Below are positions 6,995 to 15,446 of a stretch of 42,377 bases of DNA, piece after piece. The first letter of the stretch is position 1; every line of letters begins with the position of its first letter. Below the pieces are notes generated by a model that was not told the DNA's origin, did no database searches, and was given only the letters and a program-made list of their open reading frames with translations. The stretch covers positions 1-42,377 of the forward strand of contig JANYJP010000001.1 in assembly GCA_025358455.1 (NCBI GenBank), read 5' to 3'. The position numbers and the translations under genes were made by a program. Origin of the DNA: Bacteroidales bacterium (GTDB lineage: Bacteria; Bacteroidota; Bacteroidia; Bacteroidales; VadinHA17).

Positions 6995-8659
6995 ATGCTC
7001 CTAAAATTGTTAGTTCAAAACTATGCGCTGATCAGGGAACTGGACATTGAACTTGAAAACGGTCTGACAATCATTACCGGCGAGACCGGTGCCGGAAAGT
7101 CTATCCTGTTGGGTGCACTCTCTCTTATACTTGGAGCGAGGGCAGATACAACCGTTCTGCTTGATAAAAGTGAAAAATGTATTGTTGAAGGTACATTCAG
7201 GATTGAGGAATATGATCTTTTAGATTTCTTTAATTCGAATGAACTCGATTATGAGTCTGTTACTACCCTGCGAAGGGAAATTAATCCTGCCGGGAAATCA
7301 CGAGCATTTATTAATGACACTCCTGTTACTGTCAATCTGCTGAAGGATCTGGGAGAAAGGTTAATTGATATTCATTCACAGCATCAGACCCTGATGCTCA
7401 ATGATAATACCTTTCAGCTTAACTTGATTGACTCATTTGCAGGAACGGCAAAATTGAAAAGTGAGTACAAAATTTTGTATTCCAGCTATCTTAAATTAAA
7501 GAAAGAGTATACGGGTGTTAAGGAAAACGCCGATAAGAATAAAGCAGATCTTGAGTATTACCGGTTCCAGCTCAATCAACTGGAGGAAGCTAAACTGAAA
7601 ACAGGCGAGCAGGAGGAATTGGAAACTGAACAGGAATTACTGGGACACTCTGAAGAGATAAAACTGGCGCTAAGCGGATCATCAAACCTCTTTTCAGGTG
7701 AGGGAATATCTATACTTTCCATGCTCCGGGAGATCAAAATGAATATTATTAAAATTCGATCCTTTCTACCTGACGGAGAGGCACTTCTATCGAGAACGGA
7801 ATCCTCATTGATTGAGCTTGACGACCTTGCAGGTGAAATAGACAATCTGGCTGCATCAATTGAAGCTGATCCCCAGCGTCTGTTGCTTGTTAATAACAGG
7901 CTGGATACAATATATACACTCATCCAGAAACATAGAGTTAATAGTCTTAATGAGCTTATTATTAAGCAAGAAGAAATATTGAATCTGGTTAATTCTATTG
8001 TGTCAAGTGATGAGAGACTCTTCGGATTGGAGAAGTCCCTGGCAAATGAGGTCAATTCATTAAAGATCACTTCACGTAAAATGTCAGAAAAGAGAATAAG
8101 TGTATTGCCGGAAATTGAGGAGAAAATTACTGATTTGCTTAAACAACTTGGAATGCCAAATGCGAGATTCAGAGTTTCCCTCTCACAAACCACAGATTTC
8201 ACTCCGGGAGGCATTGATCAGGTTGACTTTCTATTCTCTGCCAATAAACAAATTGCTCCGGAGAACCTTGCGAGAATTGCATCCGGAGGAGAATTATCGA
8301 GGGTTATGTTAAGTCTGAAATCATTGCTTACAAAAAATAACAATCTGCCTACAATAATATTCGACGAAATTGATTCCGGAGTATCCGGAGAAGTTGCTGA
8401 TAAAGTTGGCAGGATACTTTCCGGTATGGGAAAATATATGCAGGTTGTTAATATAACTCACCTTCCACAGGTTGCTTCAAGAGGAACCAAACACTACCAT
8501 GTTTATAAAGATGATGTTGATGATTCAACATTTACCAGGGTTAAGTTGTTATCTCCAGAAGAAAGAATACTTGAAGTTGCAAGATTATTAAGCGGGAGCG
8601 AAGTTACCGAAACTGCAATGAAGAATGCACGTGAACTTCTGAAAGCAGCAATTAATTAA
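6995..8659 (+). CDS. recN: DNA repair ATPase RecN
   Basis: A 554-residue SMC-like protein for double-strand break repair. The Walker A motif GETGAGKS is at residues 29-36, followed by 'FINDTPVTVNLLKDLGERLIDIHSQHQ', the RecN-specific Q-loop region. A long central coiled coil (about residues 150-350) is interrupted by the family's hinge-like turn. The ABC signature ASGGELSRVMLSLKSLL and Walker B IIFDEIDSGVSG follow, then 'VNITHLPQVASRG' with the switch His. Length matches the family (550-560). It lies in the bamD-fabI operon, 9 bases after DUF4835 and 20 before fabI; no separate promoter or SOS box is apparent. Confidence 0.96.
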   Translation: MLLKLLVQNYALIRELDIELENGLTIITGETGAGKSILLGALSLILGARADTTVLLDKSEKCIVEGTFRIEEYDLLDFFNSNELDYESVTTLRREINPAGKSRAFINDTPVTVNLLKDLGERLIDIHSQHQTLMLNDNTFQLNLIDSFAGTAKLKSEYKILYSSYLKLKKEYTGVKENADKNKADLEYYRFQLNQLEEAKLKTGEQEELETEQELLGHSEEIKLALSGSSNLFSGEGISILSMLREIKMNIIKIRSFLPDGEALLSRTESSLIELDDLAGEIDNLAASIEADPQRLLLVNNRLDTIYTLIQKHRVNSLNELIIKQEEILNLVNSIVSSDERLFGLEKSLANEVNSLKITSRKMSEKRISVLPEIEEKITDLLKQLGMPNARFRVSLSQTTDFTPGGIDQVDFLFSANKQIAPENLARIASGGELSRVMLSLKSLLTKNNNLPTIIFDEIDSGVSGEVADKVGRILSGMGKYMQVVNITHLPQVASRGTKHYHVYKDDVDDSTFTRVKLLSPEERILEVARLLSGSEVTETAMKNARELLKAAIN

Positions 8660-8679
8660 TCGGATTATTTTTTAGAAAG

Positions 8680-9510
8680 ATGAAAGAAGGTTTATTGAAC
8701 GGGAAGAAGGGACTCATATTTGGTGCCCTTAACGAAAAATCCATTGCCTGGCAGGTTGCCCTAAAAGCATGGGAGCAGGGCGCTGAGCTTGTTCTGACCA
8801 ACTCGCCAGTTGCTCTCAGATTAGGAAATATAAGTGACCTTGCAAAAATAACCGGGTCTCAGGTTATTCCTGCCGACGCAACAAAAATGGATGAGATTGA
8901 ATACCTGCTTACAGAAAGTTTGAAAATTTTCGGCGGCAAATTCGATTTTATTCTTCACTCAATTGGTATGTCACCAAACGTGAGGAAAGATATACCTTAT
9001 GAAAATACCAGTTATGAGAACATGCTGAAAACCTTCGATATATCGGCACTTAGTTTTCACAGGGTACTTCAAACGGCATACAGGCTTGATGCTTTGAAAG
9101 AATGGGGCTCCGTAGTGGCATTGTCATATGTCGCGGCTCAAAGGACCCTGTCGGGTTATAACGATATGGGAGACGCAAAAGCGCTTCTCGAATCTATTGC
9201 ACGAAGTTTTGGATATATTTATGGTCGTGATAAAAAGGTAAGGGTAAACACAGTTTCTCAATCTCCAACAGCTACAACGGCAGGAAGCGGAATACACGGG
9301 TTTGATTCCCTGATCGATTTTTCCGAAAGGATGTCGCCTCTTGGAAATGCAAGCGCCGAAGAATGCGCCGATTATTGTGTTTCACTATTCTCGGACCTTA
9401 CTCGTAAGGTTACAATGCAGAACCTGTTCCACGATGGTGGCTTTTCAAGTATGGGGATGAGCCTGAAAGCTATTGAACAGTACCAGAAAAGTTTTGAAGA
9501 TTGTAAGTGA
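8680..9510 (+). CDS. fabI: Enoyl-[acyl-carrier-protein] reductase
   Basis: A 276-residue NADH-dependent reductase for the last step of fatty acid elongation. The atypical SDR fingerprint GALNEKSIAWQVA binds the cofactor near the N-terminus, 'LHSIGMSP' follows the fourth strand, and the catalytic pair is Tyr160 and Lys167 in SGYNDMGDAK (Y-x6-K). The substrate-loop region 'SQSPTATTAGSGI' is close to other Bacteroidota FabI; the usual 'GPIRTLA' is changed. It is the last gene of the operon and is followed within 40 bases by a strong terminator. Confidence 0.92.
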   Translation: MKEGLLNGKKGLIFGALNEKSIAWQVALKAWEQGAELVLTNSPVALRLGNISDLAKITGSQVIPADATKMDEIEYLLTESLKIFGGKFDFILHSIGMSPNVRKDIPYENTSYENMLKTFDISALSFHRVLQTAYRLDALKEWGSVVALSYVAAQRTLSGYNDMGDAKALLESIARSFGYIYGRDKKVRVNTVSQSPTATTAGSGIHGFDSLIDFSERMSPLGNASAEECADYCVSLFSDLTRKVTMQNLFHDGGFSSMGMSLKAIEQYQKSFEDCK

Positions 9511-9547
9511 TATCACGGCCAGATAAGTATAAACACCTATTTTTCAG

Positions 9548-9578
9548 GCGACTTGCTATTCAGTGAGTCGCTTTTTTT
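9548..9578 (+). terminator. Intrinsic terminator after fabI
   Basis: GCGACTTGC, loop TATTCA, GTGAGTCGC, then seven T. The 9-bp stem has two G.T wobbles. It closes the six-gene bamD-fabI operon. The last T is also the first base of a TATATTTG promoter element for the next gene. Confidence 0.85.
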
Positions 9579-9585
9579 ATATTTG
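9578..9585 (+). promoter_or_regulatory. -7 element of the DUF819 gene
   Basis: TATATTTG fits TAnnTTTG and ends 22 nt before ATG 9608. A possible -33 (CTTG, 9552-9555, 22-nt spacing) would lie inside the stem of the preceding terminator. The promoter thus reuses terminator DNA. Confidence 0.42.
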
Positions 9586-9607
9586 AATATACCTAAAAAT
9601 AAATCTT

Positions 9608-10882
9608 ATGATAAAGATTGTATTGTTGGTGATCTTCTATTTTGTATTTCCAGTTGTTATTATTTACATATGCAAAAAATGGTCATTCCTTCAAAAAATT
9701 GGTTCGATCGTTCTTGCCTATGGTTTTGGCCTTATAATAGGAAGCAGCGGAATTTTACCTCAGGGAAGTCCCGGGTATAAACTTGCTCTTCAGGGAAAGG
9801 GGTCTCTTCCTAAAGCCGAATTGGAAACGCTCATCAGTCAGGGCAAGGCAGGTAAAGATGATATATTTGTTAACCAGGTAGGCATGGTTCAGGATATTAT
9901 CCCATCAGTAGTTGTGCCTCTTGCCTTTCCACTGTTGTTGTTTTCTCTTAATGTTAAAAGATGGATTCGCTATGCAAAAAAAGGTTTTATCTCGGTTTTA
10001 CTGGCACTCATAGCTGGTGTTGTGATGGTAACTGCCGGATTTTTCATCTGGAAAGATACCATTCCCGAAAGCTGGAAACTGGCAGGAATGTTTGAAGGAA
10101 TTTACGCAGGTGGTACTCCGAATTTTGTAGCAATCAAAATGGCTTTGAATGTCGATGCAAACCTTTTTGTGATCCTCAGCACTTATGATATGATAGTTGG
10201 TGCATTCCTTGTACTGTTTTTTATAACAGTTGCTCCACGTCTCTTCAGGTTTATCCTGCCACCATTTATAGAATCAAAAGGTATAAATGGAGATGAGAAA
10301 GAAATAGCAAATCTCACCGAAAACCTGGAGGACTATACAGGGATATTTAAAAAAAGTGTTTTCTTTCCTTTGCTGGGTGCATTAGGAATATCAGCATTGA
10401 TCTTCGCCTTTTCTGGCGGACTGGCTTTACTATTACCAAAAATCCCCATGATGGTTGTGGTGATTCTCTCAATAACCACACTGGGTCTGTTGTTTTCCCT
10501 GTCAAAATCAATAAACCGCATTGAGAAAACGTTTCAGCTTGGAATGTATCTGATCCTGGTGTTTTCCCTTACAATTGCATCAATGGCAAATATCAGGGCT
10601 ATGTTCGGTGCCGGAATGCTCAATCTTGTCTTATTTATTTCCTGGTGCTATTTCGGGTCCCTTATCCTGCATATAATTCTGGCAAAAATATTCAGAATTG
10701 ATGCTGATAATTTCCTTATTACATCGGCCGCGTTCATTTTTTCTCCGCCATTTGTGCCACTTGTTGCTAACGCCCTTAAAAACAAAGATGTCATCGTAAC
10801 CGGAATTACAGGTGGTATAATTGGTTATATTGTAGGTAATTATCTTGGTGTGGCGCTGGCATATTTTCTGAAAGGATTCTGA
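9608..10882 (+). CDS. DUF819 family integral membrane protein
   Basis: A 424-residue, very hydrophobic protein with roughly ten to twelve predicted membrane spans. 'VPLAFPLLLFSLNVKRWIRYAKK' and, after two helices, 'MFEGIYAGGTPNFVAIKMALNV' are the conserved halves of DUF819 (YjcL-like), a family with the inverted-repeat look of bile-acid/sodium or keto-acid symporters. The charged loop at about residues 220-245 separates the two bundles. The C-terminal half repeats the pattern ('FSPPFVPLVANALKN'). Substrate is unknown. It stands alone between a terminator upstream and a convergent barrel gene downstream. Confidence 0.82.
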   Translation: MIKIVLLVIFYFVFPVVIIYICKKWSFLQKIGSIVLAYGFGLIIGSSGILPQGSPGYKLALQGKGSLPKAELETLISQGKAGKDDIFVNQVGMVQDIIPSVVVPLAFPLLLFSLNVKRWIRYAKKGFISVLLALIAGVVMVTAGFFIWKDTIPESWKLAGMFEGIYAGGTPNFVAIKMALNVDANLFVILSTYDMIVGAFLVLFFITVAPRLFRFILPPFIESKGINGDEKEIANLTENLEDYTGIFKKSVFFPLLGALGISALIFAFSGGLALLLPKIPMMVVVILSITTLGLLFSLSKSINRIEKTFQLGMYLILVFSLTIASMANIRAMFGAGMLNLVLFISWCYFGSLILHIILAKIFRIDADNFLITSAAFIFSPPFVPLVANALKNKDVIVTGITGGIIGYIVGNYLGVALAYFLKGF

Positions 10883-10892
10883 TGAATCAAAC

Positions 10893-10911
10893 AAAAAATA
10901 TTATATTTTTT
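10893..10911. terminator. AT-only hairpin between convergent genes
   Basis: AAAAAATAT, T, ATATTTTTT forms a symmetrical stem with T-runs on both strands, between the stops of the DUF819 gene and the outer-membrane barrel gene. It could end transcription from both sides, but an AT-only stem is weak evidence. Confidence 0.3.
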
Positions 10912-10924
10912 ACTATTTTGAGTT

Positions 10925-12274
10925 CTAAAACAGATAATTCAATCCAATCGCGAATCCGATGTTTCCATCCTGTTCATTTAATGCCTTACCGATATCGATT
11001 GCAACTACAAAATTCTGATTCATTGCTAACATGATGCTTGTACCTACACTTTGATGCAATTTTTCAGTTCCGGGTTTAAAATAATTGTTGAAATCTTCCG
11101 ATCCTTCATAATATGAATCGAAATTATTCCTAAGATTATCAGGCAGCTTTATGTTTTTTGTAACTCTTCCGAAATCGTAAAAGCCGTCTAGTCCCAGATA
11201 ACATTCCTGTTTTAAGAATTTAAAATATAAGGGTTTCCATCGAAGTTCCACGTTACCCATAATGAATCCATCTCCCAATACCCTGTTTTTCAAAACTCCT
11301 CTTATTGTACTGGCTCCGCCAAGCCCTTCACTGGTAGCTCCTGTTAGCATTGAAGTAATTACCTGTGACTGGTAAAAGAAAGGAACATTTCCTGAAACAG
11401 TTGACTGGTACCCTACACGGTAGACCAGCGACAAATCTTTCTCTATTAGCGTAAAATACTGACGATGTATTATATACAATCTCGAGAATCCCCAATCATT
11501 TCCCATGAACTTTGGTGCCACCTCAAGGCCAATTTCTGTCCAGATACCTTTCATTGGATTTGGCCGGTTGTCGCGACTGTCCCACATCAGACCTGCCTTC
11601 AGAGTATTAACCCAACCGCCCTGTGCCTCATCAGCTTGAATTATCCCCAATGCCTGATAACGTTCAAAGAGACCCGGCTGGTCTGCAACAGTTGGCAGTT
11701 TATCTGATTTCCCTTTATTCAATTTATTAATGTCTACAGAACCTATCTTAAAATTCTGAAAAGCGAAACCGCCGCTCCATTTAAAATGTTCCCCTGAAAT
11801 TAATCCCTGAAAATCGTTCTTGAACCTGAACTGGTTCTTCTGAAATCGATAAAACATTCTGGTTCTGTAAGGTGGGCTGGCCAGTTTATTATCCATCCAG
11901 GCCTTATTAAAAACTGCATCATAACCGTTAAAACCGTAAAAATGACTTGCCTGGTCAGGAAGATAACTAAGATCACTGGTCAGATGTACTCCGTGTATAA
12001 GGTGATTTGATTCATACATAAACCTGTAGATACCGCTTCCCTTGGTATAGTGAGATACTTCAGTATAGGTGTGATCAAAGAAATCAGGATTTCTGCTTCC
12101 ATCTCCATAATTATAAAACTCAGCAAGGGCCCCATATTGAAATCCAAGGTCAGAGTCAAAGGAAATTGCAGGAAGTGCACCCCCGAATTTCCATCCGGTC
12201 TTTACCTTTTTTTCCTGGGCAGATACTGAAAGTACCATAAGTAATGCAAACAAAACAGAAAAGGTCTTTTTCAT
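10925..12274 (-). CDS. BamA/TamA-type outer membrane beta-barrel protein without POTRA domains
   Basis: A 449-residue exported protein with signal peptide MKKTFSVLFALLMVLSVSAQ. The rest is amphipathic strands with aromatic girdles and charged turns: 'GGALPAISFDSDLGFQYGALAEFYNYGDG', 'AGLMWDSRDNRPNPMKGIWTEIGLE', 'VYRVGYQSTVSGNVPFF', 'LGLDGFYDFGRV', ending IGFAIGLNYLF with a terminal Phe. The 'WDSRDNRPNPMKG' block is the Omp85/bacterial surface antigen barrel signature (RDNRxNPxxG). The motif 'GGASTIRGVLKNRVLGDGF' matches the barrel-lumen segment (usually 'GG..SLRGY'), with IRG in place of the RGF/Y lid. No POTRA precedes the barrel. Not an essential BamA; probably a porin-like or substrate-specific member. 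Confidence 0.78.
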   Translation of the reverse strand: MKKTFSVLFALLMVLSVSAQEKKVKTGWKFGGALPAISFDSDLGFQYGALAEFYNYGDGSRNPDFFDHTYTEVSHYTKGSGIYRFMYESNHLIHGVHLTSDLSYLPDQASHFYGFNGYDAVFNKAWMDNKLASPPYRTRMFYRFQKNQFRFKNDFQGLISGEHFKWSGGFAFQNFKIGSVDINKLNKGKSDKLPTVADQPGLFERYQALGIIQADEAQGGWVNTLKAGLMWDSRDNRPNPMKGIWTEIGLEVAPKFMGNDWGFSRLYIIHRQYFTLIEKDLSLVYRVGYQSTVSGNVPFFYQSQVITSMLTGATSEGLGGASTIRGVLKNRVLGDGFIMGNVELRWKPLYFKFLKQECYLGLDGFYDFGRVTKNIKLPDNLRNNFDSYYEGSEDFNNYFKPGTEKLHQSVGTSIMLAMNQNFVVAIDIGKALNEQDGNIGFAIGLNYLF

Positions 12275-12375
12275 TGGTTCTAGGTTTGGTTCATATCGCT
12301 AAAGATAAAGAAAAATGGAAATAACGACCTCTTTTTTTAATATTTGCTACCTTAGGGCCTGAATTTTAAGACTAA

Positions 12376-13677
12376 ATGCGTAGAGGTATACTTATAAAAA
12401 ATATCAGATGTCTTGTTCAGACTGAAGATGTTCCGAGATTAAAAGTTTGCGGCAATGAAATGTCTGAACTAAACACAATTACCGATGCTTACCTTTATTT
12501 GAGTGACGGGGTAATAAGTGAGTTCGGAAAAATGAGTGACCTGGACTCCGGAAGAATTTCTTCTAATGATACAATGCTGCAAATTCTGGATGCATCAGGA
12601 AGATTTGTCTTTCCTTCTTTTTGTGATTCACATACCCACCTTGTTTATGCCGGTAGCCGCGAGAAAGAATATACCGATAAAATCCGAGGTTTATCCTATG
12701 AAGAGATTGCAAAAAGGGGAGGAGGAATACTTAATTCAGCATTAAGACTTCACGAAACATCGGAAGATGAGTTATTTAATCAGTCAATTTTAAGAATAAA
12801 TGAAATTGTTGGTTTTGGCACGGGAGCTGTTGAGATAAAAAGTGGTTATGGACTGAATACCGGGGATGAGCTGAAAATGCTCAGAGTGATCAAACGAATA
12901 AGGAATTCTTCTCTTATTGAAGTGAAGGCAACATTTCTGGGCGCACATGCAGTTCCGGGGGAGTTTAAGAATAACAGGGATAAATATGTTGACATTATTA
13001 TCAATGAAATGATTCCGGTAATAGCCTCGGAGGATTTGGCCGATTACATTGATGTTTTTTGCGATCAGGGATTTTTCTCTGTAGAAGATACTGAAAGGAT
13101 ACTCATGGCCGGAATTAAATACGGACTTACAGCAAAGCTTCATGCCAATGAATTGGGCTATACCGGTGGTATTCAGACAGGTGTTAAGTATAACGCACTT
13201 TCTGTTGATCATCTTGAATATACCGGTGATAATGAAATAGCTGCACTTTTAGGATCTGATACGATGCCTACATTGCTTCCGGGTGCTTCGTTCTTTCTGG
13301 GGATGCCCGAACCTCCGGCAAGAAAAATGATAAATGCCGGGCTGCCTCTGGCGCTTGCTTCTGATTATAATCCGGGGTCATCTCCATCAGGAAATATGAA
13401 GTATATTATGTCTCTGGGATGCATAAGACTGAGAATGCTTCCTGAAGAGGTAATAAACGCTGTAACAATTAACTCGGCTTATGCAATGGGCCTTTCTGAA
13501 ACACATGGTTCAATTGCATTAGGAAAGGTGGCTAATGTATTTATTACAAAAGAGATACCGTCGTATGAGTTTATGCCTTATGCTTTTGGCAGCAACCTGA
13601 TTGAAACTGTAATACTTAAAGGAAATATTATAAGTTTATGGGATAATAACAGGAAGTACATGGGGATTAACAATTAA
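12376..13677 (+). CDS. hutI: Imidazolonepropionase
   Basis: A 433-residue amidohydrolase that opens the imidazolone ring in histidine breakdown to give N-formimino-L-glutamate. Metal ligands are His86 and His88 in CDSHTHLVYAG; the substrate-binding 'KRGGGILNS' and 'EIKSGYGLN' blocks follow, then 'FLGAHAVPGEF', 'KLHANELGYTGG', and 'ALASDYNPGSSPSGN' with the metal-ligand Asp. Length is near the family norm (about 405-420). The next gene, ftcD, uses its product, 28 bases downstream, so the two form a two-step operon. hutH and hutU are not in this window. Confidence 0.94.
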   Translation: MRRGILIKNIRCLVQTEDVPRLKVCGNEMSELNTITDAYLYLSDGVISEFGKMSDLDSGRISSNDTMLQILDASGRFVFPSFCDSHTHLVYAGSREKEYTDKIRGLSYEEIAKRGGGILNSALRLHETSEDELFNQSILRINEIVGFGTGAVEIKSGYGLNTGDELKMLRVIKRIRNSSLIEVKATFLGAHAVPGEFKNNRDKYVDIIINEMIPVIASEDLADYIDVFCDQGFFSVEDTERILMAGIKYGLTAKLHANELGYTGGIQTGVKYNALSVDHLEYTGDNEIAALLGSDTMPTLLPGASFFLGMPEPPARKMINAGLPLALASDYNPGSSPSGNMKYIMSLGCIRLRMLPEEVINAVTINSAYAMGLSETHGSIALGKVANVFITKEIPSYEFMPYAFGSNLIETVILKGNIISLWDNNRKYMGINN

Positions 13678-13705
13678 CAGAGATGTAGTAATATCTTTAT
13701 TTTTT

Positions 13706-15367
13706 ATGGAAAAGAAGATAATAGAATGCGTTCCGAATTTCAGCGAAGGGCGGGACATGGTTATCATAAAACAGATAACTGATGTAATTCAATCGGTTGA
13801 AGGTATTAAATTGCTCGATGTTGACCCGGGGAAAGGCACCAACAGAACTGTGGTTACATTTATTGGAAATCCTGAAGCAGTGTCGGAGGCAGCATTTCTT
13901 TCTGTAAAAAAGGCCTCTGAATTGATTGATATGACTAAACATCATGGTGAACATCCGCGCATGGGCGCCACCGATGTTTGCCCTTTTATACCTGTTTCCG
14001 GAATAACAATGGAAGAAACTGTTGCTTTTGCCCGAAAAGTTGGTGAGAGGATTGGAAATGAATTGGGAATTCCTGTTTACTGTTATGAGAACGCAGCTTT
14101 TAAAGAGGAGAGAAGAAACCTCGCAAGCTGCAGATCAGGAGAATACGAAGGCCTGAAAAAGAAACTCGCTGACCCTGCCTGGAAACCAGATTTTGGTTCT
14201 GCTCATTTTAATGAACATTCAGGCGCAACAGCAGTGGGAGCAAGGGATTTTCTGGTAGCATTCAATGTAAATCTGAATACTACTTCAACCAGAAGAGCAA
14301 ATGCCATTGCCTTTGATGTAAGAGAGCATGGAAGAAAAGTAAAAAATGAGAAAGGAGAAAATATAAATGTACCAGGAACCCTTAGAAGTGTCAAAGCAAT
14401 TGGCTGGTATATTGAGGAGTACGGGATAGCCCAGATCTCAATGAACCTGACAAATATTTCGGTCACTCCGGTTCATATTGCTTTTGACGAAGTTTGCCGT
14501 AAAGCCGATGCCAGAGGTATCAGAGTTACAGGATCCGAACTTGTTGGCCTCATCCCTGTTAAATCTTTGCTTGATGCCGGCCGGTATTTCCTTGATAAAC
14601 AGCAGCGATCAAGTGGTATTTCTGATGATGAGCTTATTAATATTGCAGTCAGATCGTTGGGGTTGAATGAGATCCATCAGTTTAAACCTGAAGAAAAAAT
14701 AATTGAATATGTTATGACAGAAAAAGGCAAGCCAAAACTAATTGACATGAACCTTAAGACGTTTATGGATGAGACTGCCTCTGAGTCACCTGCACCTGGC
14801 GGTGGTTCCATTTCAGCATATATGGGAACACTCGGAGTTGCATTAGGGACAATGGTTGCTAACCTTTCAGGACATAAAAAAGGATGGGATGACAGATGGA
14901 AGGAGTTCTCTGACTGGGCTGAAAAGGGGAAATCAATTCAGAATACCCTGCTGCAACTGGTTGATGATGACACTGAAGCATTTAACAGAATAATGGAAGC
15001 TTTTGCTCTTCCAAAAAAATCTGATGAAGAAAAACAGACGAGAAATGATTCAATACAGAGGGCAACAAGAAATGCGATACTTGTTCCGTTCAATGTTATG
15101 GAAACCGCTTATTCCGGTTTCGGATTAATTAAGGAAATGGCTGAAAATGGAAATCCGAATTCAGTAACCGATGCAGGGGTTGGCGCATTGGCACTAAGAG
15201 CCTGTGTTAAAGGCGCTTTTCTAAATGTAAGAATAAACGCATCAGGATTAACTGACCGGGATTTTGTAAACGCGATAATTAACAAAGGGGAAGATATTGA
15301 GGCAAAAACAATTGCTGCAGAAGAAGAAATCCTAAAAATAGTAAACTCCAAAATTAAAAATCAGTAA
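13706..15367 (+). CDS. ftcD: Bifunctional glutamate formimidoyltransferase / formimidoyltetrahydrofolate cyclodeaminase
   Basis: A 553-residue fusion. Residues 1 to about 300 are the formiminotransferase (IECVPNFSEGRD start, 'TKHHGEHPRMGATDVCPFIPV' with the catalytic His, 'FNVNLNT' between subdomains). Residues from about 345 are the cyclodeaminase, opening with 'SESPAPGGGSISAYMGTLGVAL' and continuing as a helical bundle. Together they move the formimino group from formiminoglutamate to tetrahydrofolate and release ammonia, yielding glutamate and methenyl-THF. The layout resembles the mammalian enzyme; many bacteria use separate proteins. Downstream of hutI, same strand. Confidence 0.94.
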   Translation: MEKKIIECVPNFSEGRDMVIIKQITDVIQSVEGIKLLDVDPGKGTNRTVVTFIGNPEAVSEAAFLSVKKASELIDMTKHHGEHPRMGATDVCPFIPVSGITMEETVAFARKVGERIGNELGIPVYCYENAAFKEERRNLASCRSGEYEGLKKKLADPAWKPDFGSAHFNEHSGATAVGARDFLVAFNVNLNTTSTRRANAIAFDVREHGRKVKNEKGENINVPGTLRSVKAIGWYIEEYGIAQISMNLTNISVTPVHIAFDEVCRKADARGIRVTGSELVGLIPVKSLLDAGRYFLDKQQRSSGISDDELINIAVRSLGLNEIHQFKPEEKIIEYVMTEKGKPKLIDMNLKTFMDETASESPAPGGGSISAYMGTLGVALGTMVANLSGHKKGWDDRWKEFSDWAEKGKSIQNTLLQLVDDDTEAFNRIMEAFALPKKSDEEKQTRNDSIQRATRNAILVPFNVMETAYSGFGLIKEMAENGNPNSVTDAGVGALALRACVKGAFLNVRINASGLTDRDFVNAIINKGEDIEAKTIAAEEEILKIVNSKIKNQ

Positions 15368-15368
15368 A

Positions 15369-15429
15369 ATGCTGTCTTACAAGTTTTAAGAAGCAGGCGG
15401 CAGGTTAAAGCATAACTTGAACCCAGCAT
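15369..15429. repeat. Two-tier inverted repeat between ftcD and the NlpC/P60 gene
   Basis: ATGCTG (15369-15374) pairs with CAGCAT (15424-15429) and, inside it, CAAGTT (15380-15385) pairs with AACTTG (15414-15419), with the 28-nt loop rich in purines. It lies between convergent stops and may serve as a bidirectional terminator or a decayed repeat. Stems are short and no T-run follows. Confidence 0.3.
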
Positions 15430-15446
15430 CTCAGACTATCTTTATT

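Noticed and set aside
7576-8214. 212-codon open frame on the minus strand inside recN
   Set aside because: It is an antisense shadow of the recN coiled-coil region; composition follows recN codons and no domain or start signal is seen.
12790-13212. 140-codon open frame antisense to hutI
   Set aside because: Lies wholly within conserved hutI coding sequence; no motif, signal or ribosome site.
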